A DNA stretch of 11,918 nt from Willaertia magna (GCA_902984215.1 CADWAF010004499.1:1-11918); one strand, 5' to 3'; counted from the first letter of the stretch, positions 1 to 9,300 are shown. Numbers and translations: made by a program. Notes: generated by a model not told the origin, from the sequence alone.

Positions 1-88
1 GTAGAAGATATTTTTGTAAAAAAATGAAGATTTTACATTGATTAATGCTTTACATGAAACAAATTCCTGTTTTGAAGAGAAATACACT

Positions 89-508
89 ATGAAAAGAACT
101 CATTTAAAAATTACAGATCGTAGTGTTCAACGTGTTGTAGCTGAATTGAATCAAATACATTTTGAAATCATAAATGAAGATTTTTACGTCATTAATACAA
201 GATATACTTCATGCAAAAATCAATTTCTTACCTTATTTGACATTTCAGATAATAATTATGTTCACTGTGAAGATGATGAAGCCTCTGCAGTTAATGATTA
301 TTTTAATTATGATGTTAAATCATTAGCTAAACAACGTCTTCAGTGTATTTACAAATATTTTTCTTCTAATAGTGGTTGTAAGAAAGTAGCGAATTTATTA
401 CGAAGTAAAAAAGATCCTTCATTTGTACCTGATAATGATTCACAATTACAAGACGAAGAAGAAGAAGATCCTTCGGTAATGGATGTTTATGAAGATTTTT
501 TAAACTAA
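89..508 (+). CDS. Unrecognised protein with acidic C-terminal tail, possibly a 3' exon
   Basis: I do not recognise this protein. From the ATG at 89 it has 139 residues. The frame stays open upstream to position 20, after a TAA at 17-19, so the region may instead be the last exon of a gene beginning outside the window; AG dinucleotides at 28-29 and 76-79 could be acceptors. The first part is mixed polar and aromatic (residues about 1-85) and has no transmembrane stretch. It ends with a run of acidic residues (DEEEEDPSV) and a TAA stop. Cysteines are scattered without a zinc-binding spacing. The acidic tail would fit a nuclear or chaperone-like protein, but that is only a guess. Codon use (TTA, AAT, GAA, GAT) matches the confident genes in the window, supporting real coding. 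The next gene on this strand begins about 155 bases downstream. Confidence 0.5.
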   Translation: MKRTHLKITDRSVQRVVAELNQIHFEIINEDFYVINTRYTSCKNQFLTLFDISDNNYVHCEDDEASAVNDYFNYDVKSLAKQRLQCIYKYFSSNSGCKKVANLLRSKKDPSFVPDNDSQLQDEEEEDPSVMDVYEDFLN

Positions 509-663
509 CAATAAAATTTGATATTAACAAAAAATGTAATGTTTTTTAAAACATTTATTTTCTGACTTTACAAAAAAATTTTGTATGTTCTTTTTTTAAG
601 TAATTTTTAAAATTTATTTATTTAATATTATTTTTTTACATATCAACCACTTGGAATCCTAAG

Positions 664-1756
664 TTTATTTAACAAAAGACGGAAAAGCATATATTGTAGA
701 AGATAAAAGAATACATTTATTAAATGAACATGAAGAGATTAAAGCTTTAGATGTTAATTATTCAAACCATTTAATTGTTAAAAAGAAATAATATTTTTTA
801 CAACGACATAAAAATTTGCAGAAAAAGGAAAAGTATTTGGTATTGGAGAAAATATAGATGAAATATTTGGAAAAGATGGACAAATTATAAAAAAGAATGA
901 ATTTACATTATTAAATAATTTATTAAATATTGTAACAAGTAAAATTGTTGATATACAATGTGGATATACATGTTGTACAGTGCGATGTGAAAATGGTGAT
1001 TGTTATGGAGCTGGATATAATTATTATTTAAATATTGGGATTGAACGTCAAGGTTTAGTTACACAATTTACTTTATTAGATCAATTAAAAGGAAAAGTAA
1101 AACAACATGCTTGTGGAAATTTTCATGGTTTATATTTAACTTGTAAGTATAGAATTTACATATAGTTTGTTGTTTTATACTTTAATTTTTTGAAAGTTGA
1201 CAACGAAGTGTATGGTTGTGGAGTTAAAAGTAGGTAAGTAATGTTTTTTACAATACAACGTTAACTGAATAATTAAATTGTAAATAGAATAGGATTAAAT
1301 CACATTGTGAATGGTAACTATACTTTAAATAGTCTTCCACTTACAAAAATAATTATTAACAACAACGTTTCAAAATTTAAAAGTATTAGTGCTGCTAGCG
1401 ATTATTCTTATTTGTTGTCAGAAACTAATTCTATTTACTATTGTGGTAGTTTAGGTCAGTGTTCTTTTGCTATTGACACAGATAATCATATTGCTAAAAT
1501 AGAAATTCCTGCTTTGGATAATTTAATTAGTGATTTTGGAATGCAAAAAGATGAAATTATTGATTTAGGCGTTAAATTCTTTGCTAATGATGTTGTTAAA
1601 GGTATTGTTCTTTGTAAAAAGAAATCTAATTCAAAGGACTTACACAATTTTATTAACAGACTACTGTTACTAAATAACTTTACAAAAAACGGCTATCTCA
1701 GTCTTAATTTTATTAAGAAAAGATTACAACTAAGAATAGATTGTTATCCAAAATAA
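664..1756 (+). CDS. RCC1-like beta-propeller repeat protein, 5' end unresolved, possibly a pseudogene
   Basis: Four exon blocks read as RCC1-type repeats: A 664-about 776, B 822-1142, C 1197-1233, D 1288-1756. Intron 1143-1196 (54 nt) and intron 1234-1287 (54 nt) have GTAAGT donors and AAG/TAG acceptors and join in frame, giving the blade motif DNEVYGCGVKSRIGLN. Other blade motifs are LTKDGKAYIV (A), GKVFGIGEN and GDCYGAGYN (B), and YSYLLSETNSIYYCGSLGQ (D). RCC1 repeats form propellers that bind chromatin, Ran or other proteins; the partner here is unknown. The assembled piece is about 310 residues, shorter than a full seven-blade protein. Two things are wrong. No ATG lies in frame upstream of A. 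The A-B junction needs a phase-1 donor, but the only nearby GT (777) is phase 0 and the unspliced frame stops at 789. It is either a decayed copy or uses an unusual splice site and an unseen first exon. Confidence 0.7.
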
Positions 1757-1840
1757 TTATTTGAACCTAGAACTTAATTTATGTGCATTTGATAGTTTTT
1801 CTTACTCCTTTTAACCAAAATCTATCTATTTAAACTCCTT

Positions 1841-1858
1841 TATTCACTTTAGTGAATA
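1841..1858. repeat. Perfect 8-bp inverted repeat
   Basis: TATTCACT (1841-1848) and its exact reverse complement AGTGAATA (1851-1858) are separated by TT. It lies in the space after the RCC1-like gene and before the small membrane ORF at 2007. It could be a binding site for a dimeric DNA-binding protein or a small hairpin, but one such repeat in a noncoding stretch of this length may also arise by chance. Confidence 0.4.
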
Positions 1859-1926
1859 CGTTGTTAAAATAAGACAATACCAAAAAAGAACACTAATTTT
1901 TCTTTTAGAAAACAAAAACTATCAAT

Positions 1927-2010
1927 ATGTCGGTTGTTAAATCGAGAAAGATGTTTATATTTCGAAATCTAATTAAAACAAAATACAACATTAAGCTAGT
2001 GACAACATGA
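1927..2010 (+). promoter_or_regulatory. Possible 27-codon upstream ORF overlapping the start at 2007
   Basis: An ATG at 1927 opens a basic 27-residue frame (MSVVKSRKMF...) whose TGA at 2008-2010 overlaps the ATG at 2007 as ATGA. If transcribed with the downstream ORF it would act as a uORF allowing reinitiation. It may instead be a spurious ATG, or the true start region of a differently spliced gene. Confidence 0.25.
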
Positions 2011-2210
2011 TGTTTGAATGGGCAATCTATTTATTAGTTTTTTCTTTGACGTATGTCGCAGTAATGTTATTAGGAGAAAGACCAATTAGAGGAACAAGAG
2101 CTCTTATAATTGTTATGCAATGTTGTTTTCTTAGTTTACTATTACAACGACAACACAAAGACACTAGAATTCAACCTGTTGATTTATTATATTGTTCAGA
2201 CAAATTTTAG
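2007..2210 (+). CDS. Possible small two-helix membrane protein
   Basis: This 67-residue frame begins at an ATG and ends with TAG. It contains two hydrophobic segments, residues about 4-21 (starting WAIYLLVFSL) and about 32-47 (RALIIVMQCC...), linked by a short charged turn GERPIRG. The tail is polar. No family is recognised, and the function is unknown. It may be a genuine small integral membrane protein, one exon of a larger gene, or a chance ORF. In its favour, the segment is less AT-rich than the surrounding noncoding DNA and uses ordinary codons. Against it are the short length and the lack of any recognisable homologous motif. The sequence after it, to 2477, gave no convincing continuation. 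Confidence 0.35.
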   Translation: MMFEWAIYLLVFSLTYVAVMLLGERPIRGTRALIIVMQCCFLSLLLQRQHKDTRIQPVDLLYCSDKF

Positions 2211-2477
2211 AATAACCATTACAAATTTTTATATGATTCTCATCCTATGGTAATTGTTGTTTTTAAACCAAATGATCAGAACAGAAAATAAATATACTCT
2301 TTATCCCATGAATTGAAATAATCCAAAGAAAATTGAACATTTATTAGTTTGACAAACCACACGCCAAGAATTACACACAAAATGCTTATCTTTCTACAAG
2401 GGGAAGCGAGAATCATACCACTGTTCTCTTTGAACAAAAAAATAAACAGCATAATTAGTTTAGCAAAATAAGTTGGC

Positions 2478-3056
2478 TTATTTGTATTTTTTGTTTCCAT
2501 ATAATTGAACGTCAGTATTTAATTTTAAAATAAATTCATGTTTTATATTTGTGTTAAAATAAAATAATCTTTTTAATTTTAACATGTTCATAAAACATTC
2601 ACCAATTATATTCTTACAATTTATAATTCTTAATTCCCTTAAATTTTTTAAATTCATTAAATGTTCATCTTTAACATTTGTATGATCAGCAATTAATTCT
2701 TCCAAATTTGTTAAATTTTTTAAACCATAACCTTCAAAAAGTTTACAATGACTAATATTTAATGTTTTTAATTTTTTTAAATTGACAAAATAATCGTCTT
2801 TTATATTTGTATGATCTGCATCTAATTTTACTAAATTTTGTAAAGTTAATAGACATTTTCCTGTAATAACTTGACAACCTACGATAAATAAATGTTGTAA
2901 ATTAATTAAATTAACTAAATATTCGTCTTTAATATTATTACAAGATAAAATTTTTAAATTTATTAATTTTAGTAAACATTTACCTGAAATTTGTTTACAA
3001 TTAAAAATATTTAATTTTGTTAAATTATTTAAATTATTTAAATATCTTTCTTCTAT
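2478..3056 (-). pseudogene. Leucine-rich-repeat reading frame without its own start
   Basis: The frame is 192 codons long and ends in TAA at 2480-2478. It consists almost entirely of leucine-rich repeats of about 22-24 residues. Two variants alternate: one with a cysteine line (INCKNIIGECF, FNCKQISGKCL, VGCQVITGKCL), typical of ribonuclease-inhibitor or F-box/cysteine-containing LRRs, and one with ADHTNIKDDYF / ADHTNVKDEHL. Such repeats form curved solenoids that bind proteins. No suitable ATG begins the frame. It starts directly after, and in frame with, the TAA of the SIS gene at 3059-3057. A TAG at 3054-3052 could alternatively be a splice acceptor, but I found no donor giving a working junction. 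Possibilities are the tail of a SIS-LRR fusion interrupted by one stop, an exon of a differently spliced gene, or a remnant. LRR identity is confident; gene status is not, so the type is provisional. Confidence 0.6.
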
Positions 3057-4286
3057 TTACAATTTATAATATTGTTGAGCATTTTTATGATTTAAATTAT
3101 CTAAACGAAATACATCTGGATTACATTTTAATTCTAAAGTAAGAAAATAAGTAAATAATTGTGATACAATTAAATAACTAAAACTTGTATAAATTTCATC
3201 CATATTTGGAATAATTAATAAAATTAAATTATCAATTCCAATCTCTTCTTTATACCAATTTAAATTCTTATCACATTCTTGTGTAATTATACAAATCTTT
3301 GCACCTGCTACTCTACTTGCTTTTATAATTTGTTTCATTCTTTCTTCAATCATTTCTAACTTTTTATCTTCTTTATCTTCTTCTTTATTATTAACAATAG
3401 GTTCATTAACTTGTCTATTTTGTAAAGAAGAAGAAGAATAAGGAGGAACCATATAGAAAGTGACAAGTGTAGAATTCTCATTAATTCCACAGAAAGGACC
3501 ATGTAAGAATTGTTCTAATTGAAATCCTTCTGATTTTACGTAACATGTTTCTTTTAGTTTTAAAGAAATTTCTAAAGCCGTAAAAGTATGTGGTTTACTT
3601 CCAACAAAGAAGAATTCATTACAATTTTTCATAATTTGTAAACTATTTGTTAATTGTAATTCACATTGATCAATTGTTTTTTGTAATAAATTTATAAAAT
3701 TTTCATCATTAAATTGTATGAAATTATTTTTTCTTAATTTAGATAAAGAAATGGATAATAAAAATAGAATTGTCATTGATCCAGTTGCACTCATTGTATG
3801 TGCAGAAGATTTCTCTTGTGGACTTGTTCTAAAAATGTAATTTGCGTCTCCCGGTTTTACATTATTTTCTTGACCGGTAATTAAAACCGTTACCGCTTTT
3901 TTTTCTTTAGCATATTGTAAGGCTTGTAAAGAATAATGTTTTGTTCCTCTATGAGTAATAATTATAACAATATCTTGTGAGGAAATAAAATTATCATCAT
4001 TTTCAATACTTTCTTCAATAAATTCCATTGAATGCCAACTTTTCACTTTTTGATAAGATTGACAACCAATTTTTTGTAGAAAATAACTTCCAGTTAAAGA
4101 CATATGCCAAGAAGTACCTATTCCAACAAGATGTATATTAAGATCTTCATTATGAATTTTATTTGATAATTCATTTAAATCTTGTTCTAATGATTGTTGT
4201 TGAATAATACTTTTAATAATTTGTGGTTGTTGATGTATGTGGTCATACATAAAATAGGGATGATTATCTCTTGATGTTTCTTGCAT
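3057..4286 (-). CDS. Double-SIS-domain sugar-phosphate isomerase/deaminase-like protein (GlmS/AgaS related)
   Basis: This intronless gene encodes 409 residues. Near the N-terminus HPYFMYDHIHQQPQ matches the segment that opens the isomerase half of glucosamine-6-phosphate synthase. SIS domain 1 spans about 45-185 with the phosphosugar loop GIGTSWHMS (55-63). SIS domain 2 spans about 220-395 with LKLKE (242-246) and SEGFQLEQFLHGP (252-264), the region that in GlmS carries catalytic Glu and His. It ends NPDVFRLDNLN, as stand-alone SIS proteins do. The glutamine amidotransferase domain is absent, so it should not make glucosamine-6-phosphate from glutamine; amino-sugar phosphate deamination or isomerisation is more likely. 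The usual SQSGET loop reads THRGTK (111-116), which I recall from bacterial stand-alone SIS proteins. Residues about 299-318 are a charged insert. The start ATG at 4286 lies just after two runs of nine A. No membrane or targeting signal is evident, so it is probably cytosolic. Confidence 0.88.
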   Translation of the reverse strand: MQETSRDNHPYFMYDHIHQQPQIIKSIIQQQSLEQDLNELSNKIHNEDLNIHLVGIGTSWHMSLTGSYFLQKIGCQSYQKVKSWHSMEFIEESIENDDNFISSQDIVIIITHRGTKHYSLQALQYAKEKKAVTVLITGQENNVKPGDANYIFRTSPQEKSSAHTMSATGSMTILFLLSISLSKLRKNNFIQFNDENFINLLQKTIDQCELQLTNSLQIMKNCNEFFFVGSKPHTFTALEISLKLKETCYVKSEGFQLEQFLHGPFCGINENSTLVTFYMVPPYSSSSLQNRQVNEPIVNNKEEDKEDKKLEMIEERMKQIIKASRVAGAKICIITQECDKNLNWYKEEIGIDNLILLIIPNMDEIYTSFSYLIVSQLFTYFLTLELKCNPDVFRLDNLNHKNAQQYYKL

Positions 4287-4390
4287 TTTTTTTTGTTGTT
4301 TTTTTTTATAAGTAATCCATTTGGATTAAGCTCCGAGTTGAAATTCATTGGTTTTGTAAACTCAATTCCAATCAATGTGTCCATTTTCAT
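4187..4390 (-). other. Overlapping out-of-frame upstream ORF at the SIS gene start
   Basis: An ATG at 4390 opens a 67-codon frame that runs through the SIS start codon in a different frame and ends inside the SIS coding sequence. Its first 33 or so codons (MKMDTLIGIEFTKP...) precede the two A9 runs. If present in the mRNA it would reduce SIS translation. A one-base change in an A run would instead fuse it to the SIS protein. It is probably not an independent protein. Confidence 0.25.
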
Positions 4391-4461
4391 TGAGCTACTT
4401 GTAAAATATTATTTATAATACTTTTTATTACTTGTTTTAATTTTTCCTACGTGCATATACA

Positions 4462-6270
4462 TTATTTATTTAATTTTAAAAAAACAAAACCTTCCATCTT
4501 TTCAATTTTAACAATCTTTTCATCTTTCAATAATTCATTCAATCCATAAAAATCAGCTTCAAATAAAAAAACAGGCCAATCAACATTCTTAACACTAACA
4601 TAACCAATCTGTAAAAATTGATAAATTAATTTAAAATATTTTGATGGTCTTTCAACTGTAAATCTACCTAAATCATCCATTGTTGAATATTGATCTAATC
4701 TAAATATTCTTTTATCAAATCCAATTTTTGCTAAAATTAATTCAGATATAATCATTGTACAATCTGAAAATACAAGTGTTAAATAACTGTCAGATGTTCT
4801 TTTTATAGTATTATTACCATTTAAACCATTAGCACTTCCATTTGTATTTCCATTTATATTATTATTACCACTACCATTATTATTATTTACAATGGAATTT
4901 CGACGTGATGACGAAATTAAATTTGAACTACTTGTACTATTATGTAAATTATTATTATTTAATTGATTAATAAATGTAGGTGATGATTCTCTATTGTAAA
5001 GAATTTCCTTTTGATAAATAGATGAATTTCTCAATTCTCTTAATCTTTCAACAAATCTCTGAGGTCTATCACATAAACAAAAATTACTTGCATTTAATCT
5101 TTCCCAACTTTTTAAATGATTTCTAATATGTGCATAATGAAAATATTCTGATTTTTTAACTTCTAAAATTAATATCCATAAATTATTATAATTTTCAGTT
5201 TTTTTAAATTCCATTTTAAATTGAACACCTAATTTATATAATTTAAATATTTAAATAAAATTATTTATATAAAATAAAATATAAATATTTTAAATATATA
5301 ATTTAAACATACCTATACTAGGAATTGGTGTTATTTGAAAATTTCTAATACAATTATCCAACAATAATCTAATTTTATCTCTTTGTTTTTCAGATAATCT
5401 CATTCCCATTACAATACCATCATCTCTAACACCAAAAATTAATGCACCTCCATTTGAATTTAAAAACGCAATTAAATATTCAGTTAATCTTTCACCTAAT
5501 TTCTGATAATCAATTACATTGTCAAATGTAGTAGTTGTAGTAGTTCCAGCATTGCTAGTTGTAGGACTTTGAATATCATTTGTAGTTGAAGCTACAGCTG
5601 CAATGGTTGATGTAATTCCATTATTTGGATTAGTATTATTATTGATTAATGATTGATGATCGAATTGATTCATTTGACTATTAGTTGACATACTTGTTAA
5701 TGGAGAGATAGGTAATAATAGATCAATTTTTTGTTGTTCTTGTTTTAAACTTGTTTTATAATTTAAATAATCTGAAAATACAGTTAATTTATAATCTACT
5801 GTATTTCCTTCATCTACTGGTAATTGTTCTCCAACAACAAAAGGTATTTGTTCAATCCATGGCCATTGATAGCCTTGTTGTTGTTGATTACCTTGTTGCT
5901 GATTAGCTGTATTTGGAGAGAAAGTGGCATTACTTTCGGATTTAGGGATAGATAACTGTAGTGTTGAGGTAGTTGATGGGTTAGTAGTAGTGAATGGAGA
6001 AGGATTGGTACTATCCGATACTGAAGAACGATAGTGGCGTATAGAAGAAGATAAAGAAAGAGAGGATGGTTTGTTATTGTTACTATTAGTGAAATCATTA
6101 TTACCCAAGTGATAATTTTCTAATCCTATATTTTCTTCGGAAGGAAAAGTTACTAAATTTTCTGTACTATTATTAGTAGTTAGAGTTGAAGTGGAAGAAG
6201 GAGAAACTAGATTATCATTTGTGTTGTTATCTACAACATGCTTTTCCGATAATGTTTCTAAAGAGCTCAT
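4462..6270 (-). CDS. Schlafen/AlbA_2-domain protein fused to a KCTD/T1-type BTB domain
   Basis: Two exons, 6270-5313 and 5228-4462, are joined by an 84-nt intron and encode 574 residues. Residues 1-140 are Ser/Thr/Asn/Gln-rich and probably disordered. The AlbA_2 (Schlafen core) domain follows in pieces. The ExxxxDYK motif (E154, D159) comes first, then a low-complexity insert of about 80 residues, then FLNSNGGALIFGVRDDGIVMG (about 270-290), and then across the splice ITPIPSIGVQFKMEFK and the strand LWILILEV. A second Asn/Ser-rich linker precedes a T1-like BTB domain (about 467-555) with GRFTVERPSKYFKLIYQFLQ and FLFEADFYGLNELL, as in KCTD proteins and Kv-channel tetramerisation domains. AlbA_2 domains bind or cut nucleic acid in some families; KCTD-type BTB domains oligomerise and recruit cullin-3. 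A role in RNA or tRNA handling coupled to ubiquitylation is speculation. The ATG at 6270 is used because the frame upstream has no ATG. Confidence 0.85.
5229..5312 (-). other. Phase-1 intron (84 nt) in the AlbA_2-T1 gene
   Basis: The donor is GTATGT at 5312-5307 and the acceptor AAATTAG ends at 5229. Splicing makes a Gly codon from G|GT and restores the AlbA_2 domain across the join. Without splicing the frame ends six codons past the donor. The intron is almost pure A+T. Confidence 0.85.
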
Positions 6271-6290
6271 TTTTTTTATTGTTGTTGTTT

Positions 6291-6296
6291 TCACAT
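6291..6296 (-). promoter_or_regulatory. ATG-TGA start-stop element upstream of the AlbA_2-T1 gene
   Basis: An ATG directly followed by TGA lies 20 bases before the ATG at 6270. A start-stop pair in a leader can stall initiating ribosomes. Whether it lies in the transcript is unknown. Confidence 0.25.
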
Positions 6297-6384
6297 AACT
6301 TTTTAGATCCTCAAATTTTCATAAATGTTTAATGTCAACAAACCATAGTGTGATAATGGTGCTTAATTACTTAATAATTGGTGG

Positions 6385-9300
6385 TTATTGTTTTCTAAAG
6401 AATGAACTGTCTAGACTTTGCCTGTAATTAAAATCACTCTCTGCACTTTCTTTACTATTCCTAAATGGAGGAGGTGCTTCTTTATACTTTTTCTTTTTGG
6501 TCTTATTTAATTCTCCAGATAACACACTTTTAAGGTGTTGTTCACTTTGTTTTTGTTTGTCATCCTTAATACTTTTTGTAGAAACAACAGGTGGAGGTAT
6601 TTCTTCTTCATCTCTAATCTCAATTTGTACGTCATCTCTTGTTGGAGTTGGTTCTTCTTGAATTGTAAGAGGTGCTTGTTGTTCCATTTTAACCATATCA
6701 CTAACGTTAGGATGTAATTCAGTTGTTGCCACTTCTTTAGGAATTATAGAATCATGTCGTTTAAATTCCTCACTTTCTTTTGGTTTATGTTGTTGTGGTT
6801 GACTAGATGATTTTTTAACACTAGATCTTTCTTTTTTCTTTCTTTCTAAAAATTCAATAAATTTTGTACGATGACCACATAACATTAATTTATCACCTTT
6901 TAATATTGGAATAAGAGGTTTTGGATTAGTGTAAATATAATAAAAATCATTATCAATAATATTATCTTCAAAATGTATTTTACCTTTCGCTAAACTAGCT
7001 TGTCTTTTAGGTCTGTAAAGTGCCAATAATATCTTAAATTAATTGTTGATTAATTGTTAAGGTAAAATTTTTAAAAAACTTACAATTTCTGCTTCTTTAC
7101 TTAGCTCAGTAAAGACATCAATAAATTTACAGTTAAAGAAAAAACTTGGACAATCATCTTCAAATATTGCACTTTCAGTAGTTGAACAAAATCCATCTAC
7201 ACACATATATTCAATTAAATCTACAAGTTTTTTAATATGAAAACTTTTAGCTAATAATCTTGGAGCTAAAGATGTTGGAAATATTCTTCCACTTATTTTT
7301 TGTAAAATACTTGTTTGAATATTTTTAGTAAAGCTTACCTTGCAAATAGTTCAGATAATAGACAGCGTTGTTCATGCTCTTCTAAATTCTGTTCTCCACC
7401 ATAAGATTTATCTCCTGCACTTAATGATTTATAAATACAAATAGATTGTTCATAATATTTCTTTGTAAAATTTCCACCAATTTGTTTAAAATACTTGACA
7501 TTTTCTGTATTCGTTATTTCAATAATAAAAAATTTAGTTGGTGCAATATGGCTAATAACTAAAATAATTTTAATTGCCTCTGAATCAGTTATATACTTTC
7601 CAGAATCTAATAATTCTTCATTACTTTCACTACTGACACTACTAGTGTTTGGTAAGCTTTTATCATTTTTCCAATTAATAGTAGATGAAGTTTGACGTCT
7701 TGAAAGAAATAATACACATTCTGAAACTAAAACACCAGCTCTAATAAAATCATCTGGATCAGTTGCATTCCCCTTCATAAAGTAAATTTGATCAAAAAAT
7801 TTTAATCTTTCATATAAGAAATTAACATAATAATTTTGTAATAATTCATATTTTACTGCCTCTTCTGTAAATGAAATTGAAGTTGAAGGAATCATTATAA
7901 TAATTGGTTTAAAATGTCTTCTACGTATAGAACGTAATGCTGAAATAAATGTAATTGGATGTTTTAATTCTCCAGTAATAATAATATGATTTCTAATTGC
8001 TTTTTTACCTAATGACAAATAATTATTAATTATAAAATCATTAATATTTCTTGCATTTCTTAATAAATTATAATTTCTCAAAACATTACGATAAAATATC
8101 TCTGTAATTTTTGGCGGGAGTTTAGGCTTATTTTGAGACCCAACAGTAGTATCTTCAATTTGTTGTTGTTGAGCTCTTTCTGATGTCAGATATCTCCATT
8201 GAGGTTGACGAAAGAATAGAGGAGGAGCAATAGATCTAAGAAATCTACGTAAAAATCTTAAATCTAATTTATCTTCAGATTCAAGTTCAATTTCATTATT
8301 TCTTAAATTATTCTCGTTTAATGGAGGACGATGTTCTAATACATCTTGCAAATCATCTAATGATTCTGAACGTTTTAATTTACGTCCTTTGCTGGTTTTA
8401 CGTTTCTTTTTTCTTTTCATCTTTTCTGTTGGTTGTTGAAAAGCATTCTCTTCATTAACATAAAAATGTTCATAATCTTGACCATATATATTTCCTAAGG
8501 GATTCTCCTCTTCTTCTTTTCTCTTATTAAAATTTTCTAAGGTATTATCATGATTAATTGTTGAAACAGTTGTTGATGTGTTATCTATAGAATTTGCTGA
8601 ACTAACTCTACGTAAACCATTCATTTCTAAACTTTTTCTTTGTTGACCAACATTACTTGTCCTTTCACTCATTTCAGAAGCAGTATTACAAGTAGTCACT
8701 GTGTGATCATGTTTTAATTTGACAGTTGCATGTGGTAAATTATATTTTTTAGTTGCTACTTGATGTAAAAATATAGAAGTTTCTTCTTCTAATGAATTAA
8801 ATATCCCAGAAGTAAAGAATGGTTTGGCAGTGGTTGCACAAGCTGCAACCTTATCTATACCATTGGTTACTTCTTTTAGTTCAACATTTTGATATAAAAA
8901 TATAGAATTTGCGTGATAAAAACTTTTAGCAATTACAAAAGCATTCATTGTAGAATTAATGCTTGTATTATTTCCAGGATTTAACTCAACTTCTCCTTCA
9001 TTTTCTATTGCAAATAAAGTTAAATCAAATTCGTGTCTTATAAATATAACAGCATCAATAAATAACATGTCTAATTAGTAATTATTATTATAAAAAATTA
9101 CTTATTTAAGTTGTTGTAACAATACTTACCATAAAAATAAGGAGAAAAAGGAACGCTATAAATTTCAAAACTAAATCCATCTAAATATTCATATAACCAA
9201 TAACAAGCTTCATGATTAATATCAGTCATATTTTCTTCACATTTTGAAAATAAAAGATTTTTTGTACTAACTTTCTTTTCAAAACAAGAATCTTGTATAT

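Noticed and set aside
480..663. Joining the first + strand ORF to the RCC1-like gene as one gene
   Set aside because: The first ORF ends in a natural-looking acidic tail and TAA. Nearby GT sites are phase 0 whereas block A needs phase 1.
2276..2500. 74-residue - strand frame with two hydrophobic stretches, starting inside the end of the LRR frame
   Set aside because: It overlaps the LRR 3' end out of frame, has no recognisable motif, and hydrophobic runs arise easily from T-rich DNA. A + strand 29-codon frame crosses the same stretch, so neither is supported.
3000..3110. Intron from the SIS 3' end to the LRR frame using the TAG at 3054-3052
   Set aside because: Donors tried (GTATTT at a GAT codon; GTAATC in a TGT codon) give the wrong phase or create a stop, so no working junction was found.
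5814..6098. 94-residue - strand frame inside the AlbA_2-T1 gene
   Set aside because: It is a shifted-frame shadow of the low-complexity N-terminal region of that gene.
6507..6717. Frames of about 60 residues on both strands within the last channel exon
   Set aside because: They are shadows of the channel C-terminal tail, which is in frame with the RCK2 domain.
7495..7695. 66-residue + strand frame opposite the channel gene
   Set aside because: It is antisense to conserved RCK2 coding sequence and has no independent support.
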